Under the pieces are notes generated by a model. That model was given only the letters and a program-made list of their open reading frames with translations. It did not search any database and was not told where the DNA came from. The translations under genes and the position numbers were made by a program. Positions 50,093 to 63,578 of a stretch of 64,000 nt of DNA are shown piece by piece. The first letter of the stretch is position 1; every line of letters begins with the position of its first letter. Source of the stretch: Circinella minor (lineage: Eukaryota > Mucoromycota > Mucoromycetes > Mucorales > Lichtheimiaceae); NCBI GenBank assembly GCA_016758965.1, contig JAEPRB010000075.1:1-64000 (forward strand), in the 5' to 3' direction.

Positions 50093-52707
50093 TATTTTCC
50101 TCTTTTCTTAGATGTGATAAAAAAAAAAAGGAAAGAGAGAAAAGAAAGAAAAAAGAGAAAGAGAGATCTATTCAAGTTGTCAGCCCACTTTTTTTTTTAT
50201 CTTTCCAATCGTCTATTACAATGGGATGTTGTTTATGAAATAAAAGTATTTGAGAATATTTACACAATAAGTAATAAGGTTACTTGGTTTTAAAGAGAAT
50301 AAAGATAAAAAAAACAGGAGAAAGATATATTTTGAAAAGATTGTGTATACGTGAGTTATTCTTGAGTGCGAGCCGTATTATGTATGTGAATGTGTGCGTG
50401 TGAGAGAAAAGGGAATTCCAGATAAGCTATTTGCTTCTTTTTTTTTTTTACGAGGCCGACAGCTTTCTTCTCCCTTATAAGTTATTTAAATAGGGTTTTT
50501 TAAGCAGTAGCTCAACTAGAAACGGAGACAAAAAAATAATCTATTTTTAATGCGCATGAACACGTAAATTACAAGTTCATCTCATATCAATCCTTATTGT
50601 TTCTCTCTATTCAATTTGTTATTTTATACTTCAAACAATACATTATAAATGCTTGTAATTCGTTATTCATCCATATTATAAGACTATTCGCAGAGTAGCG
50701 ATAATAGTAATATCATTTCTAAAATGTGATAGACATGTCCCATTCTTCCTCAATATATAAAATGTATATTTTGTCATTAAATCATTTGTTCATTTATTAT
50801 AAAAACTTTTGTTTTTCCAATTATATACGTAAGAAAATGAAATGAGAGAGAAAATATGTATCATATATGCATAATATATTATACATTCATGTAACATTTT
50901 AATAAGATCTTTCTTTTGATACTACCAGCAAAAAAAAAAGAAGCTTTTGCTAAATCGAGATTTTTCTTTATAATTTAATTTTCTGATAATATATATCGTT
51001 GCTATATTTTTTTTGGTTTATTATAATTCTATTTTACAGTACGTACGTACAATATAATTTAATCTTTTTTTTATGGTGGCAATACGACAAAATGTATAGT
51101 ATTTATTTTATAAATACAATGGATTTTACATGGTTGATCTGAATAATAATTTTTTTTTACTAATATTAAATGAGCAATTGACTTGACAAATGATGTCAGC
51201 ATATCGTAACAACTCTTATATGTCTGGTTATTATTCCTTTTTTCTCCTCATTATTTTGAACTTATTAATATAATGTACACGTCAATCAAAGTACACGTTT
51301 TTTGTGTCTTGCTTTGCCTTTCGTTCATTGTGGGATGATTTAGGAAAGAAAAAGAAAGTACAGTTATCTCGTAAATAAAATCAATCCAAAGCTTTAACCC
51401 CTTCTATCTTTTGTAATGCTTGTTGCCGGGTTACGTTGTAAACGTACGAAAATAAACAGTAAGTTGCGTTAGATGGAGCCATGATCAGTCTACCCTTATC
51501 AACCAGCTCTTGCTTGACAACGAGTATCTAAATTACGAAGCATATACTCCTGTCTCTCGTAAGCATAATATATATATCAGGTTGACAGCAGAAAACTAAG
51601 GTGGAAGTTTAATAAAAGAAAAAGAAAAACATACTCTTACATCAGTACATTACAAACATTACGATATCATAACGTAGGTATAATAATGAATATCTAAGAA
51701 AGAAAAATATCGATTTTCAAATGTTTACAACCCAATTTTTTTTACAACAGTGATTATCAGAATTGCTTTTTCTTATAATAAAAATAGAGTAGTAATTAAG
51801 CATAAAAACAATATTATTTTATAATAGAGCTCAATCCATTGTTCAATACTATTTTAACATATGATGTAAATTTTGCCTATTTATATGATCTTTCTTTCTT
51901 TCTTTGACTCTTTTCCAATCGTTTTATTTTTTATTTTGGAAATGTACGTATATCTATTTATAAAATATTCTCTATTCATTGAGGTAACAAATAAAAAAAA
52001 AAGCAAGTTTCTCAGAAAGATGATCACTTTATATACTGTGTCGATTGAACTGGATGTTCAAACCTTTTATATAGTTTCTTAAAACTAATAGCACTTCTTC
52101 ACGCGAAAAAGAATAAATTAGGTAAAACGTGACGATTAAAAAAACTCCTTTTCCTCATACCATTGCTCATCTTCTCTTTAACCAGATTACTTTTACTTTA
52201 ATTAAAAATGTGTAAATAGAAACAACAAATATGAAGGTACGTAGGTATCAGTTATTATTTTAGTAAAAAGTTGACGATCATTATATCCATTCTTATACTA
52301 TGTCATACTGAAGGATACACTTTTTTTTAAAAAAAAAGAAAAAAAAATCATAAATCGAATTATTAGTTTTGTAAACCTGACATAATAACATTCCTGCAAT
52401 TACACAAGAAAAAATTTGTGTAATCCTTTTCATCTCTCTTTTAGGATATACACTAAGCCCATATTTTGACAGGATATAGAAAAAAAAATGTTTCAAAATG
52501 ATTGTCTTACACACTCTCCTTAAAAGTCGTTGTGACCCTGTTTCTCTCTTTTTTTTTTTTACATTATAAAACATAAGGTGTACACTCGAAAATAGTTGTA
52601 ATCACTCTCGTTCCTTCATACTTTCTTTCTTTTTTTTTTTTCTTTCCTTTACTTTTTTTTTATAATCCAATCTCGAGGAAAACTTTAATGTATCAGTGAT
52701 AATAATA
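50093..52707. other. Large gene-poor divergent intergenic region
   Basis: About 2.6 kb between the start codons of the GATA factor (minus) and the RNA-dependent RNA polymerase (plus). The first 200 bp have GA/CT-rich tracts, then it is very AT-rich with GTACGTAC near 51041. No ORF, tRNA or transposon termini convinced me; the ORF at 51873-52082 has no support. Its unusual length for this half of the window could hide an unannotated ncRNA or long promoter. Confidence 0.5.
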
Positions 52708-55700
52708 ATGGTGTTAAATAGGCTAGAGGAGCTACCAGCACATTTAGATCCACAATGTTTATTAATTTCGAATTTGAATCGTGATACCTATGCAGGAACT
52801 TTATTTGATGTTTTTAACAAGATTCAAGACGTTGAACACGTTGAAATTGATCTTGATAAACAAAATCGTTCAAAAGGATCTGCCATTATTTTATTTGTGT
52901 AAGTCCTTTAAACTTGTGCTGATAATTTTTTTTGACAGTATAGTAATATATGTATATTTAATAATATTTTGTATACTTTTTTCTCTTTTTTATTATTCAT
53001 ATTAGTCAACCTCTTACTAATTATAATATCATTCTATCAAAAATCCGGATCGATGGTAAATTAATTGATATGGGATTTGCACAAAAAGGGTTTGTTTCAA
53101 CTCATTCATGGCGGGAAACATCCAAAAGATCAGATCATATTAGGGTTCCAGCAGTACATTTTTCTCTGGGTACCATGTTAGCTTCCAAGACCTTTGTTGA
53201 CTTATGGTCCTATCCAAAAGATATTCTGTTTAGTATGAATTTCAATCTTCGTCAGATATCAATTTATTTTCGACACTTGGAACACAGATATCGAATGGAT
53301 TTTGGATTTAACAATATTAATGGTGAGATGAAAATGGAACGAGAAGGTTTATCAACACATTTAACTTTTACTTTATGGTGTCCAGCACGTACTTGGCAAG
53401 AAAGAGTGATTCAACGAGACCAAAAAGCTCAACAACAGTCCCATAAGATAAATGACAATAATAACAACAGTAATGTCCGAAATAATTATAACACTTCTAT
53501 ACCATCACCATCATCATTACGTACCAATCGATCCCTTAATAATACTAACAATAAAAATAATAATATAATTCGAGCCACCAAAACCACAACTGATAGAATA
53601 TGGGAACGTGTATTAGATATTCCTTTGGATAAGAATGCAGAAATATTAATCAATCAAGAAAACGACAAACGCAAAAGCAAAAGCAAACGAGAACGTACTC
53701 CAGTGTTCCCAGAATATCTTCCACACCGAGTCAATTTAGCTGCATGGCGAACGTATCGTATCAAATTCGAACCACCCGAACATATGCTTAAAGATTTTGA
53801 AACCATGCTGAAAAATGCAGCTCACTATAACTTGATTTCGCGTGAATTTAATTTGCGTCGCCAATTACCCTTACGTGTATTACCAGCATCTCAACTTCCC
53901 CAAAAGCCTCACAATCATATTGAGCGTGCTAAAAAACTGGAGGATTTTGATGTTCTTTATTATTTGGAATGTGCGATCACGCAAGGTCTTATTGATGAAA
54001 TTAATCTGGATGATACATTGTATGAAGTGTTGAATGAAATTGGGAGTACAAATCAACAATATCCTCGAGGTATCTTGAAAGCATTATTGGAAGAAGAAAA
54101 CTCGCGTGTTTGGAAACCCTATGATGCGATCTCCAAGGTATTCAATCAAAAAAGTTTAAAAGTGGCGTCATCAACGGCTGTTCCTGATCATTGTGTTCTT
54201 ATTCGAAAAGTCATCGTGACTCCAACTACCATGTATCTTCAACCACCTACTTTGGAAGTGACCAATCGAGTGATTCGGCATTTTTCAGCTTATGCAGATC
54301 GATTTTTACGTGTACAATTTGTAGATGAAGGACTGACGCGTATTGCTGCTGCTTTTGATGCTGAAACAAGTGATGCAGTTTATTCACGTATTTACACGGT
54401 ACTTCAAGATGGTATTCAAATTGGAACAAGACGATATGATTTTCTTGCATTTTCAAGTTCACAGCTACGTGGTCATGGGTGTTGGTTTTTTGCGCCTACA
54501 AGAGATTTAAGTTGTGGTATGATTCGTAGTTGGATGGGTTCATTTTCTCATGTTAAAACTGTTGCCAAACATGCTGTACGAATGGGTCAGGTAAAATAAA
54601 TATTCGGTCAAAAAAGCTACCCCCCAAAAAAAAAAGAAAAGAATGGATGGATGGATAAGAAGGAGAGAGAGAATGAAGTAGTTAGGAAGGTTTATTTGAA
54701 GATAAGTCTTTAACGAATAGTTATACTTATTTTTTTTCTTCCCGTTTTCTCGTCTCCAATAATATATAATCTACAGTGTTTTTCAACAACAATACCTACT
54801 GTTCAATTATCAGAAAATCAAGTCGAATTAATTGATGATATCGTACATAATGGATATACATTTTCGGATGGTGTAGGGAAAATTTCACCTCAACTGGCTC
54901 GTGATGTATCACAAAACTTGAAACTTGTTCATGTCCCTAGTTGTATTCAATTTCGTCTTGGAGGTGCCAAAGGTGTATTATCCTTATCCAATTATCTCAG
55001 TGGACGTAAAATCCAATTACGACCGAGTCAAATTAAATTTGAATCTGCTCACACCATGTTGGAAGTCATTCGTACTTCAGAATACTTACCAGCTTATCTC
55101 AATCGTCAAGCTATTACCTTACTTTCCACATTGGGTATCAAAGATCAAACATTTATGCAAATGACTAAAAAAATGGTTGACTCCATGACGAACATGCTTG
55201 GTAATCCAACATCAGCTATCAAGATTGTTTGTCAAAATATGGATGAGCATGGGAACACGGATATCATGGCACGTATCATTGATGCTGGTTTTTTGAATCG
55301 TGGTGATCCTTATATTATCAACATGTTAAATGTATTTCGTGTATCCAAATTAAGGGATATAAAAGAAAAAGCACGGATCCATGTTCCCAAAGGTGCATTT
55401 TTGTTGGGTATGTTGGATGAAACGGATTCTTTGGAAGAAGGGGAAATTTATGTACGTATTTCGGATACTACTACCAGTAATTCCTCACCATCTCGTCGAA
55501 AACCACCTATTGTCGGACCCTGTGTAATTTTTCGAAACCCTTGTTTCCATCCTGGGGATGTACGTACGGTAATGGCTGTGGATTATCCTAAATTGAGACA
55601 TCTTTATGATGTAGTGGTATTTTCTGCCAAAGGTTTTCGTGATTTACCTAGTATGTTATCTGGTGGTGATCTTGATGGAGATGATTACACGTACGTATTT

Positions 55701-57258
55701 CTTTATTTGTTGTCGTTTGATATATATATATATAAATTAATTTGACTAACATATTTGTTGTTATTGTAAATATCAATCAAACAGAGTAATTTGGGATGAA
55801 GCACTTCTACCAACCAAGAGTAACTACGCTCCTTTGAGCTATGAGGGTAAAGCACCATCGGAAAAGGATCGAGTGGAAATTAAAGATATTAAAAAATTCT
55901 TTGTAAATTATATCAATAATGATAATCTCGGACAAATTGCCAATTCCCATCTTGCTATTTCAGATAAATCATCTCAGGGTGCAAAAGATGGCCGTTGTGT
56001 ACGTTTAGCACAGTTACATTCAGCAGCTGTTGGTAAGAATGTTTATTATTATTATTATTGAAAGGAAAAGAAGAAGAAAAAAACAATAGAAATCATCCGA
56101 GAACTCATGTATTTTTTTTTCTTTAAAAAAATGTATGTGTTATTATATTATATATGTATAGATTTTGCAAAAACAGGACAACCAGCAAAGTTTGAAGATG
56201 ACTTACGAACCAGTACGTTTCCTGATTTTATGCAAAAACGTGATAAAGAAAGCTATGAATCTGATAAAGTTTTGGGTCGTATGTTTCGTTCCATCAATGC
56301 AAACGATTATGTAAAGTATCGGGAAATCTTGTTAGATACTACCACCTATGATCATCGATTATGGTTGGATGGAATGGCAGAATATATTGTAGTTGCACGT
56401 GATCAACAAGCGTGTTATAATCGTGATCTTTTGGCCTTAATGAATCAATATGGTGTTTATACTGAAGCTGAACTAGTCTCCGGATATGTAATGGAATGGA
56501 AAAAGAAGACAAGTGCAAATAAAAGTATGTTCGAACAAACTAAACAAGTAATTAAAGCTGTTAAATCACTGCGAGAAAATTATCGAAAAGAGTTTTTACG
56601 CACTGCTACTACTACTACTACAACAACAGCAAAAACAATTATTATTGGTGAAGATGGAAGACGAAAACAAGAACGACCAGTAAAATCTGAATCATCCAAA
56701 CATGAGCTTGAATTAAAAGCTGCAGCATATTACTATGTGACATATCATCCACAGGAACGGGCACGATTAAAATCTGATGAAGCAGGATTATTTAGTTTTC
56801 CATGGATCGTATATGATTATATCTGTGCTATTGCTGTACGTAATACGGAACGAATAATTGAACAAAAGATGCTGAACCCTATTGCTGAACATATCATTGA
56901 TATGCATCGAACCGATCTTGATCCTCGTTTACAAGTTTCTTTGGCACAGGAAGAGTCAGAAGAAGAATTTGATGATTCTGATGATGATGACGACGACGAC
57001 GACGATGAAGATGATGATTATGACGACGTTGAAAATGAAAATGAATTGAATGAAGTTGAAGATAATAATGAAGACATACCAGTGTTGACATTCAAGATTA
57101 GTGACTTGAAGAAAAACGCTGAACAACCACAACCAGATCAACAACAACAACAACAACAACAGCCTATACCTGATTTTAATGTACCTCCAGGTACTTATGT
57201 TAATATCGGTACAAATGCTTCAGAAGAAGAACTTAAGCAACAATTGCTTCCCTTGTAA
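52708..57258 (+). CDS. Cellular RNA-dependent RNA polymerase (RNA silencing, QDE-1/RDR family)
   Basis: Five exons (52708-52898, 53006-54590, 54777-55690, 55785-56032, 56162-57258) give 1,344 aa. The core holds DGVGKISPQLA, QFRLGGAKGVLS, and the catalytic loop SGGDLDGDDYT with the DxDGD triad at 890-894, diagnostic of eukaryotic two-barrel RdRPs; downstream are DGRCVRLAQLHSAAVDFAKTGQPA-type residues. Residues 15-75 resemble an RRM: CLLISNL as RNP2 and KGSAIILF as RNP1. The C-terminus (about 1,240-1,310) is Asp/Glu-rich then Gln-rich. Such enzymes copy single-stranded RNA into dsRNA to feed Dicer in fungal silencing, including the non-canonical RdRP-dependent RNA decay described in Mucor. The first in-frame ATG (52708) is used. 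It is followed head to tail by a Pif1-type helicase 227 bp away. Confidence 0.93.
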
Positions 57259-57485
57259 AATATTTTGTGTAGTAAATGTTAAATATATCCATCCCACCAC
57301 CCCTTCTATTTTTTAATTTTTTTTTCGCGACGCGTAACACACACAAAAAAAAAAAAGAGAGACGCGTTTTGCTGTATAATAAAAAAAAATTCAAGTGGGG
57401 GTACAGAAATCAAAAATATATAAAACACCCTTTTTTTTTTTTTTTTTTTTTTTACATTTCCTACTTGCTTTTTATATTATACATC
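57259..57485 (+). promoter_or_regulatory. Short promoter region of Pif1 gene
   Basis: 227 bp after the RdRP stop. Holds an MluI-box-like ACGCGT sequence twice (GACGCGTAA at 57330-57338 and GACGCGTTT at 57361-57369) and a long poly(T) tract (57430-57454). In budding and fission yeasts ACGCGT is bound by MBF for G1/S expression of replication genes; relevance here is inference. Confidence 0.5.
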
Positions 57486-60416
57486 ATGAATCATAATCAC
57501 ATGTCATATTCTACTTCAAAACCTAAAAAGGCTGGTACCCTTAATGCTTACTTTAAACCAGCTGTTCGAAATAACAATAATAACAATAATAATGATAATA
57601 ATAATCGTTCTTTATCGTCTTCGTGGCGTTCAATATCTCCTTTGTCAAATACACAAACACAACAACAAAAATCTTCAGCCACTATTGATTTAACAGATAA
57701 TAATAGTGATGACGATGACTTGATTATTCTCGACGACATTCCAAAAAATGCATACCGTGGTAGTCGTGCTAATAACAGCAATAGTAATAGTCAACAAGAA
57801 AGTTTTGGAAGCCAAGGCATTCAAACACAAGAATTATCAAGTACGTCAAAATTCAGAAAAGAACCATCGTATAATTTAGATCAACGACAAAAGCCTTTCT
57901 TCAGCAGTTATACATTCCAAACATCACATACTACTACGTCTACTTTTGGAGTAAGAGGAATGAGTTCTTCAACAACAAACGATAGTTACAAAAATAATAG
58001 TAGTAATCGAGTTGTACCTGTGGAACGTAAAGTATCTCAACCTTCTGGTATGTCATTAACGGATCGACTTGGTTCTAATGTTTCTCATCCAATACAAGGG
58101 GCTGGGATGGTATCTTCATCATCTTTTGGCTGGAAAAAAACTGTTGATACCTCATCATCATCATCATCATCAACAACAACAACATCAGGTACAAAACGTG
58201 GTTATAGTTCCATCACATCCTCCTCATCATCATCATCAGCAGGGTGGGTATCATCAACGTCTACGAATAAAAAGAAACGTGAATTACCAGCTACATTTAT
58301 TACATCAGCAAGTGCATTAGGAGCATTGAATGGAAAAGCAACAAAAGAGAGAACTATTGGTGGATTTAAATCAGTTACATCATCATCTTCTAATAAAAAA
58401 AGTTATGGTAGCAATATGTCATTTTATGGTAACAACAATAACACCAATAACAATAATAATAGATACTCTTCTAATAAGCGTAAGAATAACAACAAATCAT
58501 CTTATCGACCTAAGCTTTCAGCAGAACAACAAAAAGTATTTGACATTGTAGTTAATGAACGACGAAGTATTTTCTTTACTGGTTCGGCTGGTACTGGAAA
58601 ATCCGTCTTGCTGAGAGGTAAAATTAATAATCATATATCAATATATATAAAAGATAGTAATCAATAATTTGATTTTTGTTTCTAACATTTTAATCTCTTA
58701 CTATTTATATAGCAATCATTGATTCATTAAGAGAAAAATATCCAGATGGTGTTGCCATTACAGCTCCTACAGGTATTGCTGCATGTAATATCAATGGTAG
58801 TACAATTCATAGTTTTGCTGGTATTGGACTTGGACAAGATCCTCCTATGAAATTGGTTCAAAAGGTACAAAGTAATAAGAAAGCTTCTGAACGTTGGAGA
58901 AGAACACGGGTTTTAATTATTGATGAAAGTAAGTTTTTGATTTTTTTTTTTTTTTTGGTTTAACTAATGGTTTGAAGGGTGAGAATGTGTATTGTATTCG
59001 TGTGGTAAATTAATATATTAATCTTAATGGTAATCTTTTAAGTTTCTATGGTGGATGCTGAATTATTTGATAAAATTGAATTAATTGCTCGTACAATGAA
59101 AGCAAGTCAAAAACCATTTGGTGATATTCAGGTATTTTTTTTTAAAAAAAACAAAAAAACTCCATGCAGATAATTTTATACAAAGATTATTAATAAAAAA
59201 ATAAATATTATTTTAGCTTATTGTTACTGGTGATTTTTTCCAATTACCTCCTGTTTCGAGATATGGCATGGCACGTTTCGCATTTGAATCAAAATGTTGG
59301 TCAAAAGTTATTAATAAAACTATCATGTTAAAACAAGTATTCCGACAAAAAGATTCAGGTAATATATTTAAATACATGTATAGACTTTCTTATATATAAA
59401 TATTAACGATTGGTTTTTTTTTTTTTGTTTTACTTTTAGAATTCGTTGATATTTTGAACGAAATGCGTTTAGGTCGTTTATCTGAAGCTGCTATTCAAAA
59501 ATTCCGTTCACTTTCTCGGACTCCACAAACATATAATATGATTGAACCTACTGAATTGTAAGTAATAGTAGTAGTGATATGTTACGGAGGAAGAAAGTAT
59601 ATATCAAGTTTATTAATCAATTATAATATATATATATACAGATATGCCCTTCGAGATCAAGTGGATAAATCAAATACTGCACGGCTTAATGGTTTACCAG
59701 GAGATATTCGAACCTTTAAAGCACATGATACAGGTGATAAAGCCAAAGTGGAAGGATGTATTGCGCCAGAAGCAGTTCATCTTAAAAAGGATGCTCAAGT
59801 CATGTTATTAAAAAACATGGATCAAACCCTTGTAAATGGATCATTGGGTATTGTAGTTGGGTTTGTTGGAGATGAAAAATATAATACCTTAACTGATATT
59901 CGACGATGTATGCCACCAAGTAAATTTTCTGGCGCACAAAGCAGTGAAATAGAACCAGATTTAGAATCAATGAAAAGCCAACAATGGCCTATTGTTCAAT
60001 TTACGGATGGGCGTGAAGTATTAATGGAAAGTGAACAATGGAGTATCGAGTTACCAGGTAAGAAAAAACTTTTTATATTATTTTTTCTCTCTCTCTCATA
60101 AAAACTTTTTTAAATTATTATAATAATTTACTAATGAATACCAAATGAATTGATGAGGTTAGGTGGTGAAGTAGTTGCTTCAAGAACTCAAATTCCACTC
60201 ATGTTGGCTTGGGCAATGAGTATTCATAAATCTCAAGGTCAAACTTTAGAAAGTGTTCGTGTGGATTTAGGAAAAGTATTTGAAAAAGGACAAGCTTATG
60301 TTGCATTATCTCGAGCTACATCACTTGAAGGGTTACAAATTCTAAATTTTGATGAAAGTAAAGTAATGGCTCATGAAAGAGTTGCAACTTTTTATCAAAA
60401 TCTCGATACCGTATAA
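57486..60416 (+). CDS. PIF1: Pif1-family 5'-3' DNA helicase
   Basis: Seven exons (57486-58617, 58713-58928, 59043-59131, 59217-59358, 59440-59557, 59642-60057, 60163-60416) give 788 aa. The first 350 residues are disordered, Ser/Asn/Thr-rich; the helicase core starts at [13 protein letters not shown]. Walker A GSAGTGKS is at 366-373 and Walker B LIIDEISMVD around 446-453; further motifs are [61 protein letters not shown] and the C-terminal [13 protein letters not shown]...VALSRAT. Pif1 enzymes unwind G-quadruplexes and RNA-DNA hybrids at telomeres, rDNA and in mitochondria. Two short N-terminal motifs stand out: a PCNA-box-like GTLNAYF (residues 17-23) and an acidic-flanked LIIL (79-82) that looks like a SUMO-interacting motif. 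The acceptor at 60162 (TTAG) is needed to keep frame. Confidence 0.94.
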
Positions 60417-60563
60417 AAAAAAAAAAAAACTTTTATTCCATTATCCCCAAATAACAATCGTTACTTCTTTTTTTTTTAAAAAAAAAATATAATATATGTA
60501 TGTTTAATAATAATAATAAAAATAATAAAAAGAAAGAAAGAAAGAAATAAAGAATGATATGAA

Positions 60564-62519
60564 TTATGATAGTGATGATAATGATAATGATGTTGGTGAT
60601 GATTGATGTTTTATACGAGATAACATATTTTGCCAAGCAATTAATTTTTGCTTTTCAAGAATGAGTTGACTTTTTGCATATTCACGAATAGATGAAATCA
60701 TATCACTTGCAGTTTGAGGTTTAAATCTTTTTTCTAAATCTTCATCAAAATGACTATCAATACGTTCATAACGTTGTAATGCATCTTTTTCAATACGTCG
60801 TGCCTATTTTGCATAAATAAAAAAGTAAATAATAAATAAATAATAAACAAATAATAAATAAAATGATGTAATAAAAGTAAAAACTTACATATTCTAACTC
60901 AGCAATAGCATCATTAGCTTGATTACGATCAATATTAGAAGATGATTTAAGTCTTTCAACATTTCTTAAACTAGATTCTGTTCTTTTACGACTTGAAAAA
61001 TAATTTGAAAGTATAGATAATCGTTTCATCATTATATTTTGTGCATTAATTGAATTCTTAATTTGATATTCTATTTCTTCTCCTAATGTTTCATTCAATG
61101 CTATTTCCTATATATATATATATATATCTTTTATTATTATTATTATTATTATACACAACATATATCTTTCACTCATTTTCTTACCTGAAGTAATTCAATA
61201 CTATGTATTTGTTGACATGCTCTAACTATATACTTATAAACACTATTTTTTCATTAATACTCTTTCCTTTCCCAATTCAATATTTATCCTTGATCACAAA
61301 ATATAAATGACATACATGAAAAGTTCCGGATGTCGTTCCATACCACCATATGTAATCCATATTGAAGCTAAATCCATCCATGCTTCTGCACTACCTATTT
61401 TGTAGTACAAAAAGAAAGTTTAAAACAAACTCATCATTCATTCCCTTTTTTACTTTTTTTTTTTTTTTTTTCCCTCCTGTCCTGACCTTTTTGTTCATGA
61501 GCAACTCGAGATAAACAAGGTTGTAATCGACCAAGATAAAGTCGAAATGTATCAATTTGTTCATTTAATATCCAAAATTCAGGTTCAAGATCTTCATTTT
61601 TTACTGTAGCACTATGTCTTCGTTTGGAATCGTTTGGCTTCTTCTTGTTTAACTGTGGTCGGAACTTTTTATTTTTATTTTTTTTATACATAAACAACTT
61701 TATGGTTAGACAATGCACTTGGTTTTCCCATATCTTGGCAAGGCGGATGATGAACTCTTACAAAAAAAAAAAAGGGTTTACCCTTCTTTTTTGCTCTCTT
61801 TCAATTTTCTTCAATTTCTGGACGAGAGCTTTTTTTTTGGGGGGGAAGGTGGGGGGAGTGGATGGGTTCGGGTGTGGAGGAAAGACAAGAAAAAAAAAAA
61901 GAAGCTTACCTACCCCGACTTCACTTTCAATAAATTCACGTAATCCTTCACTTTGTTGTATCCTTTCATGATTTGCTATTCTATCAAGCCAACGTTGTAT
62001 TTTAATATCTGGAGTAGGTAATAATTGATTTTCTGCTTCTTCTTCTTCTTCTTCTTCTTGATTATTATTATTTTGTCTCTGTTTTTTATCAATCAGTTCA
62101 ATCCACCAATATCGACTTAATAAATGTCCTTGTTTATCGTATTTTGCTTGTGGACAAATGGGAAGAACGGGTATATATACATCGTCAAGTGTTGCAGTCA
62201 AATGACCATGAAGTTTTTCGAGTTCACTATAATATCGAGGAATCCTTCGTTGTTTATGTCGATATTTGACAAGTGTTATCTAAAATTATAAAAACCATTT
62301 ATCAGAGGGAAACGAAAGATAGAAAGAACAAATTTTCCTTTTTTTTTTTTTGTTAATTTTCAGCATAAAATTATTGGGAAATAGCCTTACGAGTGCTTGT
62401 ATCCAAAAGACAGGATCTTTACGATTATAATCCACTGTGGTGATTTGAAGAAAAAGTTGAGGTAAATGTCGATTATTTGTTATAGTTAACTCATCTTGTT
62501 GCCAATTCTCGAATGACAT
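60564..62519 (-). CDS. VPS17: PX-BAR sorting nexin, Vps17-like
   Basis: Seven exons (62519-62391, 62279-61914, 61652-61487, 61394-61316, 61242-61185, 61107-60889, 60803-60564) give 418 aa. The N-terminal 110 residues form a PX-like domain: ITTVDYNRKDPVFWIQAL, KYRHKQRRIPRYYSELEKL and DDVYIPVLPICPQ, with LREFIESEVG closing the following segment; a Glu-rich loop (EEEEEEEAEN) interrupts it. The remaining part is helical with BAR character (LNEQIDTFRLYLGRLQPC, AWMDLASIWITYGGMERHP, KRLSILSNYFSSRK, LQRYERIDSHFDEDLEKRF). The order and spacing fit the fungal retromer SNX-BAR subunit Vps17, which pairs with Vps5 on endosomes to form recycling tubules; other SNX-BAR proteins are possible. Gene is convergent with the Pif1 gene, 147 bp apart. 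Confidence 0.78.
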
Positions 62520-63578
62520 TGCGTTTTCTTCTTCTTCTTTTTCGTCTTCTCTGTTTCTTCCCCTCTCTTTTGTTCTTAATAAAAAAAAACTCGGCTTGTT
62601 TTTTTTTTTGTTGTTACTGAAAGTTTAAATTGATCGTAATAAACGATTAGAGTCTTTCTTCAATGGAATAAAAAAACGTTTTGTAGTTTTTTTTCTGTTT
62701 TTGGTATACCGTGTGTTTTTGTGCGAGAAAGAGAAAGAGAGAAAGAGAAAGACGAAAGGAAGAAAAAAGAAATAAAGCAAAAAAAAAAAAAAAACTTGAG
62801 AGGGAGGGTTAAAAATTAGAGAAAAAAAAACAGGGTTTAGACCTGCTTTCCTTGGCCAGGCGAATGAGAATGGCATTGTTTTCCAGAACTGAATAGGTTG
62901 TATCACCATAATCGTGTGTACCTATGGATCACACATTGATCATTTCAGCGGAAAAGTAAGTATCTGTATAATGGATGTGTATATAACGTTGTTTGTTGTT
63001 GTTGTTGTTATTGTATATTTTGTTTGATTTCATAGTTATATTAATAAAAATATTGATTTAAACTGTTGTACTGTATTTACTCTAAATAGTATGATATCAT
63101 TCAGGCTATTCTATCAAATATAGGTATAAAGAAATAGTTGGTTTCATATTACACAAGAATGTATGCGTACTTACCACCTAGTTAATTGCTACACCTCCGT
63201 TTCAATTCAATTTTCAACAGCTCTAATTATTTGTTTATTTCTTATGTGTTTACGAGTTATCAGGAAAAGTAAATAAGATAGTTGATTGACAATATAGTAT
63301 TTATTTGAAAACAATCCAATACTATATTATCTATTTTTTTTATGATACTTGATTATATATAAACTATTGAAGAGTGAAAATAATAATAAAAAAGTTAATA
63401 CAATAAATGAATGAGTGAATGAGTGAGGGTGTATATGTATATTTAAATTTGTGAAAGAAATGGACGAAAAAATGTGGATATATTTATGTTTCTGTAAGTT
63501 AGTTTGAGAATGAAGAAAAAGGGGGATGAGAGATTGAAGTTTTATTCATCCATTTTAATATTTGCAAAAGATAATGGG
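62520..63578. other. Intergenic: promoter of PX-BAR gene and 3' region of WD40 gene
   Basis: Upstream part is purine- and pyrimidine-rich with poly(A/T) runs (62580-62830), and the remainder AT-rich. ORF 62625-62909 on the minus strand is low-complexity Phe-rich and unsupported. Confidence 0.6.

Noticed and set aside
51873..52082. 69-aa Phe-rich ORF upstream of the RdRP gene
   Set aside because: Low-complexity AT-driven ORF without recognisable motif or flanking splice context.
56894..57159. Two His/Ile-rich minus-strand ORFs
   Set aside because: Antisense of the Asp/Glu and Gln runs at the C-terminus of the RNA-dependent RNA polymerase.
52708..57258. Possible integrated viral RNA polymerase
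   Set aside because: The DLDGD catalytic loop, five-exon structure and length mark the cellular silencing RdRP, not a viral GDD-type enzyme.
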